A stretch of 64,000 nt of DNA. It comes from Chthoniobacterales bacterium (lineage in GTDB: Bacteria > Verrucomicrobiota > Verrucomicrobiia > Chthoniobacterales > UBA10450). The stretch is taken from the NCBI GenBank assembly GCA_035274845.1, contig DATENU010000010.1:186001-250000 (forward strand), given 5' to 3'. The translations under genes were made by a program, and so were the position numbers. The notes under the pieces were generated by a model. It did not search any database, was not told the DNA's origin, and was given only the letters and a program-made list of their open reading frames with translations. This document shows positions 52,664 to 60,520 of the stretch, one piece after another. Position 1 is the first letter of the stretch, and each line of letters starts with the position of its first letter.

Positions 52664-52720
52664 GACTAATCCCCGGAAATCGCTTGACTCATAACTTGAT
52701 TTATACTTGACTAATCCCCG
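52664..52720 (+). promoter_or_regulatory. Direct repeats upstream of the Fic gene, possible operator
   Basis: GACTAATCCCCG occurs at 52664-52675 and 52709-52720, the second ending on the first base of the GTG start. Between them, CTTGACTCATAACTTGAT and TATACT are AT-rich and promoter-like. Fic proteins with a C-terminal winged helix often repress their own gene, which would fit this spacing. Confidence 0.45.
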
Positions 52721-53721
52721 TGACCTTCACGCCCAAATACCAGATTACCTCCGCTCTCCTCTCCCAGGTCGAGCAGGTCGCCGCCTTGCGCGAACGCATC
52801 CTGGCGGCTGCCGTCCAGGTCCCATGGATCCCGGCTCTGCAGAAAGACAGCCGGATTCGCAACGCTCATTCGTCCACGGCGATTGAAGGAAATCCACTTA
52901 CTCTCGAGCAGGTCCGCGCCATCGAAGAAGGCCGGGACATTCCCGCCACCGCGCGACGCGCCCGCCGCGAAGTCGCCAATTATTTCGCCGGCTTGCGCTT
53001 CGTGGAAAAAAACGCGCATCTCCGGGCCATTACCCATCCGCACATTCTCAAGCTCCACCGGATCCTGGCCGAAGAAGTCATGGACCAGGGGACTGCCGGC
53101 CAATATCGCACCATCCGGGTGCGAGTCGGCGATTACATCCCGCCGCGGCCGGAGCAGGTCAAGCCGATGATGTCCGATCTGCTCGATTGGTGGAACAAAC
53201 CCGAAAAACTCTCGCCGATCCTCAGCTCGGCCATTATTCATCATCAGTTCGAAACCATCCACCCGTTCGCCGACGGCAACGGCCGCGCCGGCCGAATGCT
53301 CGCCCTCTGGGAGCTCTACCGCCGCGGCTTCGACAGTCATCATCTCTTTTCCATCGACGAATTTTACTGGGAAGACCGGCCGCGCTATTACGACGCCCTG
53401 GAGAAAGTGGCGCTGGCCAAAGGCGACCTCACGAGCTGGCTCGAGTACAGCGCGGAAGGATTAGGCCGAACCCTCGAACGGGTTTGGAGCCGGATCCAGA
53501 AACTCAGTGCGAATGCCGGCAAAAAGAAACTGGTCCTTCGCCCGAAACAGGAGCAATTGCTCCATCTTCTGCGCGAACATAAGGCCATGACTCCGCGTGA
53601 AATCTGGGATGCAGTGGGCGTTTCCAAGCAAGGCGCGCTTGATCTCCTGCGCCCCCTCATGAAAGCCGGCCTGGTCCGCCGCCTCGGCACGAAAAAGACC
53701 GGACGCTATGTCCTGAGGTAA
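52720..53721 (+). CDS. Fic-family protein with N-terminal inhibitory motif and C-terminal winged helix
   Basis: 333 residues starting at GTG (MTFTPKYQITSALLSQ). The autoinhibitory helix motif STAIEGN (about residues 53-59) fits the (S/T)xxxE(G/N) consensus of class II Fic proteins. The catalytic motif is HPFADGNGRAGR (about 186-197), the complete HxFxxGNGRxxR form, so AMP transfer is expected. The last 70 residues form a winged helix (LLHLLREHKAMTPREIWDAV). The product is probably a cytoplasmic self-regulated AMPylator that may also repress its own gene. It follows an ORF6N gene after a 160-bp spacer. Confidence 0.9.
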   Translation: MTFTPKYQITSALLSQVEQVAALRERILAAAVQVPWIPALQKDSRIRNAHSSTAIEGNPLTLEQVRAIEEGRDIPATARRARREVANYFAGLRFVEKNAHLRAITHPHILKLHRILAEEVMDQGTAGQYRTIRVRVGDYIPPRPEQVKPMMSDLLDWWNKPEKLSPILSSAIIHHQFETIHPFADGNGRAGRMLALWELYRRGFDSHHLFSIDEFYWEDRPRYYDALEKVALAKGDLTSWLEYSAEGLGRTLERVWSRIQKLSANAGKKKLVLRPKQEQLLHLLREHKAMTPREIWDAVGVSKQGALDLLRPLMKAGLVRRLGTKKTGRYVLR

Positions 53722-53753
53722 TGCGCCTCTCTTAACGAGATCTTTCCTAAGTC

Positions 53754-54104
53754 TTACTTTGTTATCTCAAACCAGCTTGGTTCGAGATGCGCCAGCGGCT
53801 CTCTCAGCTTCGCGAGCTCCTTCGCCGGCCCGTGCACTTCCACCCGGACGAGGTCGGCAATGTTCATGGCCTTGGCGAGAAAGGTGCCAATATTATCCAG
53901 ATGGGTCAGAAGCCCGGCCGCGTCCGTGTATCCTTCCCGGCAAAACACCTCGTCCCCGTTGACGCTGAATTCATAGAACAGATTCTTCGGCTCCTCTTTC
54001 GTCAGGTCCATGAAGACCGGAAACCCCTTCTTGAATTCCTCCAGTTTCCCAGGGTGCACTTTGAAGTAGGGATGCAACGACACAAAATTCGATAGGGTGC
54101 TCAT
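53754..54104 (-). CDS. ABM-like small monooxygenase-fold protein
   Basis: 116 residues. The ferredoxin-like alpha/beta pattern of the antibiotic biosynthesis monooxygenase / quinol monooxygenase (YgiN) group is visible: VHPGKLEEFKKGFPVFMDLT, EPKNLFYEFSVNGDEVFCRE and DAAGLLTHLDNIGTFLAKAM. These proteins act as dimers and often have no cofactor. The substrate is unknown. It is convergent with the Fic gene and precedes, on the same strand after 80 bp, the 3' end of nothing else; the upstream gene on this strand is the CSLREA protein. Confidence 0.75.
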   Translation of the reverse strand: MSTLSNFVSLHPYFKVHPGKLEEFKKGFPVFMDLTKEEPKNLFYEFSVNGDEVFCREGYTDAAGLLTHLDNIGTFLAKAMNIADLVRVEVHGPAKELAKLREPLAHLEPSWFEITK

Positions 54105-54149
54105 GCGTCGAGGTTAGCCACCGCGCTGGAACGCGTCGAGTCCGACGCT

Positions 54150-54178
54150 CTGCTCCTTCTTACCTCTTCCTTCTTACT
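54150..54178 (-). repeat. Heptanucleotide array, TTCTTAC/TTCTTCC type
   Basis: Three units (TTCTTAC, CTCTTCC, TTCTTAC) lie between the monooxygenase-like gene and the 3' end of the CSLREA gene. Confidence 0.65.
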
Positions 54179-54184
54179 TTGCGT

Positions 54185-56119
54185 TTACTGGACCGCGAAC
54201 ATCTCCACCACCGCGATCCCGGTCGTATTGTTCGCCCCGCGCACAATCGCGGTGAAACTCGCCCCGTTGGCCGGCAGAGTCTGCAGAATCGCCGATTCCA
54301 AATCGTTCGCCGGCGCCAGCCCGCTATCGATGATCGCCTGCTTGTTCGGCGAATCTACCCAGTTGTCGTTCGTTTCCACCAGCGCACCGTTCTGATCGCG
54401 CAGCTCCATCGTTGGATTCGCGAGCTTCCCGGGCAAGGGTAACGACGGACCGATCGCGCGCATGATCACCTTCTGCGCCGCCTGACCGAGAATAATCGTC
54501 CCCGCGATCAAAATATTGTCGCCGGTCTGAACAAAACCGCGCGTCGAAATGTTCGCGAGCTTGGAATCCACGGCCGCATCGAGATCAAACGCTTCCACGA
54601 CCCCGATCCCCGCAGTGTTGTTCAACCCGCGCACGATCGCCGTGTAAGCCGCATTCGCCGGCAGGCTCCGGACGATCGCCGACTCCAGGTCGTCCGTCGG
54701 CGCCAGCCCGCTGTCGAGAATCGCCTGTTTGTTCGGCGACGACACCCAGTTGTCGTTCGACTCCAGGAGCGCGCCCGATGAATCCCGCAGCTCCAGCGTC
54801 GGGTTATCCAGCTTGCCCGGGAGCGGCAGCGACGGGCCGATTGCCCGGACGATCAGCTTCTTGTTCTGGGTTCCGGTAATAATGAACCCGCCGATGAGCA
54901 CGTTGTCGCCCGTCTCTACCCGCAAACGCGTCGAGATATTGGCCAGAATAGTTGTTCCCAGCGGGGCCGCGCCAAATTCAAACGACCCGATATCACTGGC
55001 CCCGAGACGAGGGGCGCTGCGTTGGTCGAAGCTGGGCGTGTTGGCCGGATCGCCGCCGTTAATGGCAGGGCTGTCGGAAAGAAGCGCGATCGTATCGCTG
55101 GAGCCCCCGTTGTTCTTCAGCCCACCGGGATCGAGCTTCGGGTCGGTATTAATTTTGTCGCCCGCGTTGGTGAAGAAGGTCTCGTTAGCTGGCGTGCCGG
55201 GATCGTCCAACGCTCCATCATTGCTCAGGTTAAACCCGTCCGAAATCATGGTGCCGCCACTGTTGGCGAAGTTTGGGCCGGTGGCTCCTGTCCGGAACAG
55301 TGAACTATGGACGCGAACCTGGCTGGATCCGGAACCACCGGTGGTGTTGAAGATCCCGCCGAGCGACGCGGAATTATTGCTTACCGTGCAATGATTGAAC
55401 AGCACGTCGGCGCTGCCGGAGGCGCCGGTTTGATGAATGGCGGCGCCGCGGGAGGCCGAATTATCGGCTACCGTGCAATTGACCAGTGAGACAAAAGCGT
55501 TGCCGCCGTTCGCGCCGGAGTTGAAAATGGCACCTCCGAATTGGGAAGCCACGTTGCCGCTCAGGGTGCAATTGATCAGGTTAAGAGTGGCTCCGTCGCT
55601 GACCGAACCGTCGTTACTGATTCCGGCGCCGTTACCCGCCGTGTTGCCGCTAATGACACAATCAATCAACGCAACGGTTCCATGATCATTCAAAATGGCG
55701 CCACCAGGCGCGCCGCTGCCGATGCCCTTTCCGTTGCTCAGGGTCAATCCGATCACCTGAAATTGAGGGCCGGTGGTGGTGCCGTTACTGACGGTGAAGA
55801 TCCGATAGTCGCCTCCCGTGTTGCGGCGAACGGTCAATTTGCGCGCGCCCGGCCCGTTGATCCTCAGATCACCTGTAATGTCGTTATACTGCTGAATCAT
55901 CTGAATGGTTCCCGTGACACCGGGGGCGAACACGATCTCATCAGAACCGGCTTGCGCGTTGGCGGCGAAGATCGCCTCGCGCAAAGTGCAGCCATCGCCG
56001 GTCCCTGCGGCCGTGCAAACCCCATCGCCTTGATCCTCCGTCGTCGTCACGGTAAACGTCGTCCCCATCGCGACCGGAGCGACGAGAAGGGTAAGCAGAA
56101 TGAGCTTTCCGATTTTCAC
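54185..56119 (-). CDS. Secreted CSLREA/right-handed beta-helix protein with tandem C-terminal domain
   Basis: 644 residues. Signal peptide (LILLTLLVAPVAMGTTF). The CSLREA-type start is FTVTTTEDQGDGVCTAAGTG then GCTLREAIFAANA. Residues about 90-390 are parallel beta-helix repeats rich in Asn/Gly (VALIDCVISGNTAGNGAG, TLNLINCTLSGNVASQFGG, VSLVNCTVADNSASRGAA). Two copies of the 120-residue domain follow (about 395-520 and 521-644): LIVRAIGPSLPLPGKL and VIMRAIGPSLPLPGKL, each followed by a NDNWV motif. It is an exported, probably surface-attached protein; carbohydrate binding or cleavage cannot be decided. The domain is shared with the SGNH and dihaem proteins. Confidence 0.87.
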   Translation of the reverse strand: MKIGKLILLTLLVAPVAMGTTFTVTTTEDQGDGVCTAAGTGDGCTLREAIFAANAQAGSDEIVFAPGVTGTIQMIQQYNDITGDLRINGPGARKLTVRRNTGGDYRIFTVSNGTTTGPQFQVIGLTLSNGKGIGSGAPGGAILNDHGTVALIDCVISGNTAGNGAGISNDGSVSDGATLNLINCTLSGNVASQFGGAIFNSGANGGNAFVSLVNCTVADNSASRGAAIHQTGASGSADVLFNHCTVSNNSASLGGIFNTTGGSGSSQVRVHSSLFRTGATGPNFANSGGTMISDGFNLSNDGALDDPGTPANETFFTNAGDKINTDPKLDPGGLKNNGGSSDTIALLSDSPAINGGDPANTPSFDQRSAPRLGASDIGSFEFGAAPLGTTILANISTRLRVETGDNVLIGGFIITGTQNKKLIVRAIGPSLPLPGKLDNPTLELRDSSGALLESNDNWVSSPNKQAILDSGLAPTDDLESAIVRSLPANAAYTAIVRGLNNTAGIGVVEAFDLDAAVDSKLANISTRGFVQTGDNILIAGTIILGQAAQKVIMRAIGPSLPLPGKLANPTMELRDQNGALVETNDNWVDSPNKQAIIDSGLAPANDLESAILQTLPANGASFTAIVRGANNTTGIAVVEMFAVQ

Positions 56120-56178
56120 CGAGGGTTATCCTTTGGATATCCCTTTTCCACTCTCTCAGGAAGCCCATTCTGTTGGAG

Positions 56179-56198
56179 CCGGCACGCCTTCGTGCCGG
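56179..56198. repeat. REP-like hairpin in the CSLREA upstream spacer
   Basis: CCGGCACG-CCTT-CGTGCCGG forms a perfect 8-bp stem with a 4-nt loop. The rest of this 235-bp spacer shows no gene; it ends in a TTCTTAA heptamer array. Confidence 0.55.
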
Positions 56199-56323
56199 AG
56201 ATTCGACGATCATCAAGAGTTCGAAGGAATAACGTTTTCCTAATTGATTACTCGCGCTCCTGCGCTCGCGCCGGCTACCCAGGTGCATTACCGTCTAACC
56301 GAGCCTCCCCCTCGACACTCGTT

Positions 56324-56354
56324 TTCTTAACTCTTAATTCTTAATTCTTAATTT
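56324..56354 (+). repeat. Heptanucleotide array, TTCTTAA type
   Basis: TTCTTAA, CTCTTAA, TTCTTAA and TTCTTAA in exact register are followed by TTT and the ATG of the SET gene. No Shine-Dalgarno sequence is present. Confidence 0.8.
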
Positions 56355-56789
56355 ATGATTCAAGTCGCTCCATCCGGCGTGCACGAGCGCGGGGTCTACG
56401 CCGCCGCGTTCATCCCGAAAGGTGCCCGCATCATCGAATACACCGGCCGGCGAATACCCGAGAGCGAGTTCCCGGATGACGCGGACAATCCGCACACCTT
56501 CCTGTTTGGCCTGGACGACGGCGTGGTGATCGATCCGGAGATTGGCGGCAACGAAGCTCGCTGGATCAACCATGGTTGCGAACCAAATTGCGAAACGATC
56601 GATGAAGACGGCCGCATCTTCGTTTATGCCCTGCGCGACATCGAGCCCGGCGAGGAACTCTTCTTCGATTACTCGTTGGAGATCGACGAACCGGTTACGA
56701 AAGAATCGAAGAAGCTCTACGAATGTCTCTGCGGAAGCCCCCAATGCCGCGGCACCATGCTCGCCGAACCCGTCGACGCGCTTCTGTAG
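56355..56789 (+). CDS. SET-domain protein (putative lysine methyltransferase)
   Basis: 144 residues, a minimal SET domain. Motifs: GVHERGVYAAAFIPKGARII (SET-N), then RWINHGCEPNCE (about 75-86; the canonical NHSCxPN with Ser replaced by Gly), then GEELFFDYS (about 102-110), then a post-SET CLCGSPQCRG (about 129-138) that can bind zinc. Bacterial SET proteins of this compact type methylate lysines on their own or host proteins; the target is unknown. Its stop codon lies inside a REP-like 46-bp repeat that recurs at 57366. The TTCTTAA array directly precedes the start. Confidence 0.87.
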   Translation: MIQVAPSGVHERGVYAAAFIPKGARIIEYTGRRIPESEFPDDADNPHTFLFGLDDGVVIDPEIGGNEARWINHGCEPNCETIDEDGRIFVYALRDIEPGEELFFDYSLEIDEPVTKESKKLYECLCGSPQCRGTMLAEPVDALL

Positions 56790-56822
56790 CGGCGGTCTCC
56801 GACCGTCGACGCGATCCTCCCG
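56777..56822 (+). repeat. 46-bp direct repeat, copy 1
   Basis: The 46 bp are identical to 57366-57411 in the same orientation. They contain TGTAGCGGCGGTCTC and GACCGTCG, which form a hairpin, and end CGATCCTCCCG. The copy supplies the last codons and stop of the SET gene. The two copies bracket the toxin-antitoxin pair. Confidence 0.85.
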
Positions 56823-56829
56823 GTCTTAA

Positions 56830-57081
56830 CTACAGACTCCGCTCGTACTGATCATGGGGGCCGATCCAGAACCAGTACATCGTTTCATCTTTGAGAAGAC
56901 CGAGCGCTCGATAGCCGCGGCCGACACGTATGGACCAAACTTCGCCAACTTTCTTGAATCGAAGTGGCCCATGTCGCGGATTACGCTGCCAGAGCCGGTA
57001 GGCCTTGCGAGCGGCGCGACGCTGCGGTGCCGGCAGCTGCGCGTAGAGCCGCCAAAACTCAGCCGTCGCCGAGGACTTCAT
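56830..57081 (-). CDS. RelE/ParE/HigB-like toxin
   Basis: 83 residues from the ATG that overlaps the antitoxin stop region by 23 bp; an in-frame ATG at 57129 would place 16 extra residues inside the antitoxin. The compact alpha/beta toxin fold is indicated by SATAEFWRLYAQLPAPQRRA, FKKVGEVWSIRVGRGYRALG and MYWFWIGPHDQYERSL, the last being typical for the C-terminal His/Tyr active-site region. It would cleave mRNA at the ribosome or act on gyrase. The toxin follows the antitoxin, the usual order. The pair lies between two 46-bp direct repeats. Confidence 0.82.
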   Translation of the reverse strand: MKSSATAEFWRLYAQLPAPQRRAARKAYRLWQRNPRHGPLRFKKVGEVWSIRVGRGYRALGLLKDETMYWFWIGPHDQYERSL

Positions 57082-57343
57082 CCAGGGGGAAGGTGCGGCC
57101 CGCGGCGATGTCGGCCTCCGCTTGCGCAATCAAGTGGTTGAGTCGACCGGCCTTCGCATCAGCATCAATTTGACGATCCCACGCGTCATCAAAGTCGATC
57201 TCGGCCAGGCGCTGCAGAAACTCGCCCCTTTCTGCTTCGGGGAGTTTCTTTACTGCTTCAATGATTTCTGCGACTGAACCCACGATAGAAAAGAATAATA
57301 CCCCATCAAACTTCAGATCGCCAAACGGATTCTCTGTAGCCAT
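57059..57343 (-). CDS. Antitoxin partner of the RelE/ParE-like toxin
   Basis: 94 residues. The sequence is acidic and helical: SVAEIIEAVKKLPEAERGEF, RLAEIDFDDAWDRQIDADAK, then RLNHLIAQAEADIAAGRTFP. The last segment is typical of the C-terminal part of antitoxins that wrap RelE/ParE toxins. The first 20 residues (MATENPFGDLKFDGVLFFSI) are hydrophobic in part and may not be part of the native start. It overlaps the toxin by 23 bp. It probably represses its own promoter, which would lie toward 57343-57366. Confidence 0.75.
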   Translation of the reverse strand: MATENPFGDLKFDGVLFFSIVGSVAEIIEAVKKLPEAERGEFLQRLAEIDFDDAWDRQIDADAKAGRLNHLIAQAEADIAAGRTFPLDEVLGDG

Positions 57344-57365
57344 GGCACCATGCCTGCGCTGAGCT

Positions 57366-57411
57366 CGCGCTTCTGTAGCGGCGGTCTCCGACCGTCGACG
57401 CGATCCTCCCG
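57366..57411 (+). repeat. 46-bp direct repeat, copy 2
   Basis: Perfect copy of 56777-56822, 589 bp away, on the far side of the toxin-antitoxin pair. Confidence 0.85.
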
Positions 57412-57513
57412 CAACAATGTTGAAAACTTGCGCTGGAGACAGCGCACCCTACAACGCTTTGCACCGACTTCGCCCGCCCCAAAAACGCCGCGAGGGCGCG
57501 CCGTCTCCAAAGG

Positions 57514-57546
57514 AAAAAGCCGCCGAGGCGAACACCCCGGCGGCTT
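57514..57546 (-). terminator. Intrinsic terminator of the peptidoglycan-binding gene
   Basis: Stem arms AAGCCGCCG (57517-57525) and CGGCGGCTT (57538-57546) are perfectly complementary. On the - strand the hairpin is followed by a T-run (complement of AAAAA at 57514-57518). It lies about 50 bp past the stop of the gene at 57598. Confidence 0.65.
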
Positions 57547-57557
57547 CTTCACTTACT

Positions 57558-57578
57558 TGGATTTTGGAATTTGGAATT
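57558..57578 (+). repeat. Heptanucleotide array, TGGAATT type
   Basis: TGGATTT, TGGAATT and TGGAATT in 7-bp register lie between the terminator and the 3' end of the peptidoglycan-binding gene. Confidence 0.6.
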
Positions 57579-57597
57579 TCCGCCGCTTGGCGGCGGC

Positions 57598-58842
57598 TCA
57601 GCTCATCCCGAGCGAATCCAGCGTCGGCTCGTCGATCACTGCCGTCACCGTCATCCCATTATCACGCTGATAACCGGTGAGCGCCTCCCGGGTTAACGGC
57701 CCGATCAATCCATCGACCTCGCCCTTGTAATAACCCATGTCCTGGAGCGCGGCCTGCACATCGGCGATCACCTGGTCAGGCGGCGACGCCCGTTTACCGA
57801 CATAGATCGGCGCATCGTAAGCATAATACTCGTGGCCGGTATCGTAGCCCCACGCCGGATACCAGTAGCCATTGTTAAAGAAGTAATACCCGCCGGCGAT
57901 TAGCTCCACCCGCTGATAGTGCTGATGATACCAGCCCCGGTCGTGCCGTTCGGGATGGTAAGAGCGATAGACCTCATACTGCGGTCCTGCCCACATCTCG
58001 ACTCCCGGGAGCCGAAAGCCCGCGCTGAATTGCACCGGCTGGACCCGGTCCGGTTTGGGCTGCGCCCGAAAACTCGAGTGCTGCTGCCGGATCTGTTGGA
58101 CCTTCGCCTGATCCGGCCGTTTCTTTGCGTTTGGATTAACCGCGGCAACCGACGGACCCGCGCTGGCCGCCGGTGATGTAGTGGCAGGCGTGTTAGCCGC
58201 AGGCGGTGTCGTCGCAGCTGCTGGCGGCGTAGTGGCCGCGGCGGATGCCGCCGGCGTTGTCGCTGGCGTAGTCGCGGCTGTCGCAGCCGCAGAGGCCGAC
58301 GGAGCCGGACTGGCTGTCGTCTTGGACGCGCCCTTTGTCTTGGGTGACGGCGCGGGCGTGGTCGCGCTCGGCGAAGTGTTCGCGTTAGCGTCTGCCGCCT
58401 TCGAATTCTTCTTGTTCCGAGGCGTGTTTTGCTTCGTCGCAGCCGGTGTAGTGGCGGCTGTCGGAGCTGCATTCGGAGCGGGTTGTTCCGCAGTCGTGCT
58501 CGGAGCCGTCGTCGCGGGCGGCGTGTTCTTTTGATTCTTCGGCCCCTTGTTGCGCTGCTGCTTGGTCGGGGACGGCGTCATCGCCGGTGCCTGAGTCGTT
58601 GCGGTCGGCTCTTTGGTTACCGGAGCCTGTGACTTCTGGGACTTCCGCGTCGTCGGCTGCTGCACGGCCGGAGCCTCAGATTTCGGCGGGCGGGACGGTG
58701 GTGGCTTCACGGCCGCCGGCTGCTCTTTTTTCTGCTGCTTCTTGCCTGGTGGCTGCGATGCTTCCGGCGACGGCTCTTGAGCCATCACGGCTCCAGCCAG
58801 CGCCAGCGAAGCGACTATTAGTAAGTTAGTGAATTTTTTCAT
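57598..58842 (-). CDS. Secreted peptidoglycan-binding (PG_binding_1) protein, paralogue B
   Basis: 414 residues. Signal peptide (TNLLIVASLALAGAVMAQ). A long low-complexity region (about 20-240) is rich in Pro, Ala, Thr and Lys (for example ATTPAATKQNTPRNKKNSKA). The conserved block follows (HSSFRAQPKPDRVQPVQFSA, MWAGPQYEVYRSYHPERHDR, NNGYWYPAWGYDTGHEY), and the C-terminus is a PG_binding_1 domain (VIADVQAALQDMGYYKGEVD then GLIGPLTREALTGYQRDNGM). It is a clear paralogue of 47523-48398 with a longer disordered spacer. It is probably a cell-wall-associated periplasmic protein. Confidence 0.85.
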   Translation of the reverse strand: MKKFTNLLIVASLALAGAVMAQEPSPEASQPPGKKQQKKEQPAAVKPPPSRPPKSEAPAVQQPTTRKSQKSQAPVTKEPTATTQAPAMTPSPTKQQRNKGPKNQKNTPPATTAPSTTAEQPAPNAAPTAATTPAATKQNTPRNKKNSKAADANANTSPSATTPAPSPKTKGASKTTASPAPSASAAATAATTPATTPAASAAATTPPAAATTPPAANTPATTSPAASAGPSVAAVNPNAKKRPDQAKVQQIRQQHSSFRAQPKPDRVQPVQFSAGFRLPGVEMWAGPQYEVYRSYHPERHDRGWYHQHYQRVELIAGGYYFFNNGYWYPAWGYDTGHEYYAYDAPIYVGKRASPPDQVIADVQAALQDMGYYKGEVDGLIGPLTREALTGYQRDNGMTVTAVIDEPTLDSLGMS

Positions 58843-59148
58843 GGTGCTCTGTTTTGGTCGTTAAACGGACGCGATCTATTCACCGCCGGACGTCATTGCC
58901 CCGCTTGCGTCGATTCGCCGTAACGCCTATAAATCGCACAGGGACGCGCAGTTGGACTTATCCAACGTCGCGTCCAAGGCAGAATTAAGAAGGAAGAATT
59001 AAGAAACTAAGCTCCGTTTCGCCCGCCCGCACTCCTCAATCGAAAATCCGACCGCTCCAGCGGTCGCGGATCTCCGTCCCACTCGCTCCATTGATAATTC
59101 TTAATTCTTAATTCGGCCCGTGTCGGGCTCGGCGCGCGAATCATATTT
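58843..59148. other. 306-bp intergenic region with heptamer arrays, no gene seen
   Basis: It contains the upstream region of the peptidoglycan-binding gene, a small palindrome TTGGACTTATCCAA, GAATTAA/GAAGGAA heptamers at 58982-59009, one AATCGAA-type unit at about 59038 and AATTCTT units at 59096-59116 mirrored to the first array. No convincing coding sequence is present. Confidence 0.6.
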
Positions 59149-59328
59149 ATGAAATCGAGCACGAAGGACAAAATCAAGGGCGGCATCCAGGAAGCCAAAG
59201 GCAAAGTCAAAGAATCGGCTGGCAGGGCCACTGGGAATCGTGATCTGGAAGATCGTGGAACGTTGGAAAAGGCCGGCGGGAAGATTCAGCGCAAAGTCGG
59301 CGACGTAAAGAAAGTCTTCGGCGAATAA
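59149..59328 (+). CDS. CsbD-family stress protein
   Basis: 59 residues, the usual CsbD length. The sequence is Lys/Gly/Glu-rich with the family pattern MKSSTKDKIKGGIQEAKGKV, KESAGRATGNRDLEDRGTLE and KAGGKIQRKVGDVKKVFGE. CsbD proteins are abundant small cytoplasmic proteins induced by general stress in many bacteria; their molecular role is unclear. The ATG is preceded by TCATATTT without a clear Shine-Dalgarno. It is a single gene between two intergenic regions containing AATCGAA-type units. Confidence 0.88.
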   Translation: MKSSTKDKIKGGIQEAKGKVKESAGRATGNRDLEDRGTLEKAGGKIQRKVGDVKKVFGE

Positions 59329-59522
59329 TCCGATCCGCCTGTCCAGCTCCGAAGCTCCGCTTCGCCGCTGCTCAATCGAAAATCGCCAATCTCATGCCCG
59401 CAAATCGCTACGCGCTAGCGTTGCAGGCGGGGAAAAGCCTCCTTCGCCAAAGCGGCTCCGGCGGCTGAATCGAAAATCCAACCGCGTCGCCGACGCGTTC
59501 CCCTCACTCGTCACTGCCTTCG

Positions 59523-60266
59523 TCACCCCGTGCTCATCTGCCGCCCCGGACCCGTGAAGATAAGGGTCCAGAGAAACGAGCAGGAGACCATCTTCCCGTT
59601 GCGATACCCGGGGATAAAGGCGGCATCCCGAATTGCGAGCGCTTCCTTGCCGAATCCCGCCCCCGGCGGATGCTCATAAACGACGCTCGCTGCCTGCACG
59701 TGGCCGGATTCATTGACCGTCAGCTTTAACGACGCCACACCCGCACGACCCGGCGCCGAAGGCGGATAAAAGACTCCCTGAAACTTCGGATTGCCCGGAG
59801 CTTCAAACGCCCATTGCGGGGCAACAAAATCGGTCCCTTTCTTCAGTTCATCTTCTTCCTGGTGCAAAAAAATGCGGAGATGCGGTTTCCCATCGCGAAC
59901 GGCAAAGACCACCGAGCCGGTCAGGTAAACCGGCGCGCGGCTGCCTTTGTAGATCGCGGGCTCGAACATCGCCTCGTCGATCCGGCCCAGGACCTCCTTT
60001 TGGAGCAGCTCCGTGTTGGGCGAGGCGCGATAAGTGCGCGACCAGTAGCCACTCCCATATTGGGACACGGCGCAGCCAAACATCACGAACCCGTCGCCCT
60101 GGCCCCGCTTCATTAAGCCCTGGGTATCGATAATATTGATCAACGATTTCTTGTGATTCCCGAGCAACGCCGGCCGGAACTGCGCCGACGACTGCGCCCA
60201 CCCCTCCCGGCCCAGAGCGACCAGCGCGAATACGCAAATCAGCAGCCGACTAATTGATTTCATCAT
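59523..60266 (-). CDS. Secreted protein with TonB C-terminal-like domain
   Basis: 247 residues; MM at the start leaves one codon of doubt. Signal peptide (RLLICVFALVALGREGWAQ). The last 90 residues have the TonB-C arrangement: RAGVASLKLTVNESGHVQAA, SVVYEHPPGAGFGKEALAIR and AAFIPGYRNGKMVSCSFLW. An N-terminal region (GFVMFGCAVSQYGSG) has no clear family. There is no TonB membrane anchor plus Pro-rich spacer, so it is probably a periplasmic protein rather than an energy transducer. Upstream, no partner gene such as exbB/exbD is near. Confidence 0.72.
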   Translation of the reverse strand: MMKSISRLLICVFALVALGREGWAQSSAQFRPALLGNHKKSLINIIDTQGLMKRGQGDGFVMFGCAVSQYGSGYWSRTYRASPNTELLQKEVLGRIDEAMFEPAIYKGSRAPVYLTGSVVFAVRDGKPHLRIFLHQEEDELKKGTDFVAPQWAFEAPGNPKFQGVFYPPSAPGRAGVASLKLTVNESGHVQAASVVYEHPPGAGFGKEALAIRDAAFIPGYRNGKMVSCSFLWTLIFTGPGRQMSTG

Positions 60267-60488
60267 AACAAGATTCGCGGAGACCTAACCCGTTGGCCCC
60301 TTTTCCCTTCTGCGCCTTCTGGTTTCCCACACGTCAAACGCCGCCGAGCCGTAGTCCGGCAGCTGCCGGACAAAGGCTGGGTCACATGTTCGCATTAGAC
60401 GAACCCGCCGTGGTGGGTCACACCTGCCCGCAATGCTTCGCCTGGCGATACAGGTGGGCGTCACTTTCCCCACCTTTTCCCTTCATAA

Positions 60489-60510
60489 TTCTTCCTTCTT
60501 CCTTCTTACT
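60489..60510 (+). repeat. Heptanucleotide array, TTCTTCC type
   Basis: TTCTTCC, TTCTTCC and TTCTTAC lie 10 bp before the GTG start at 60521. The remaining 254-bp spacer (60267-60488) shows no convincing gene. Confidence 0.7.
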
Positions 60511-60520
60511 TGGCGAAGCC

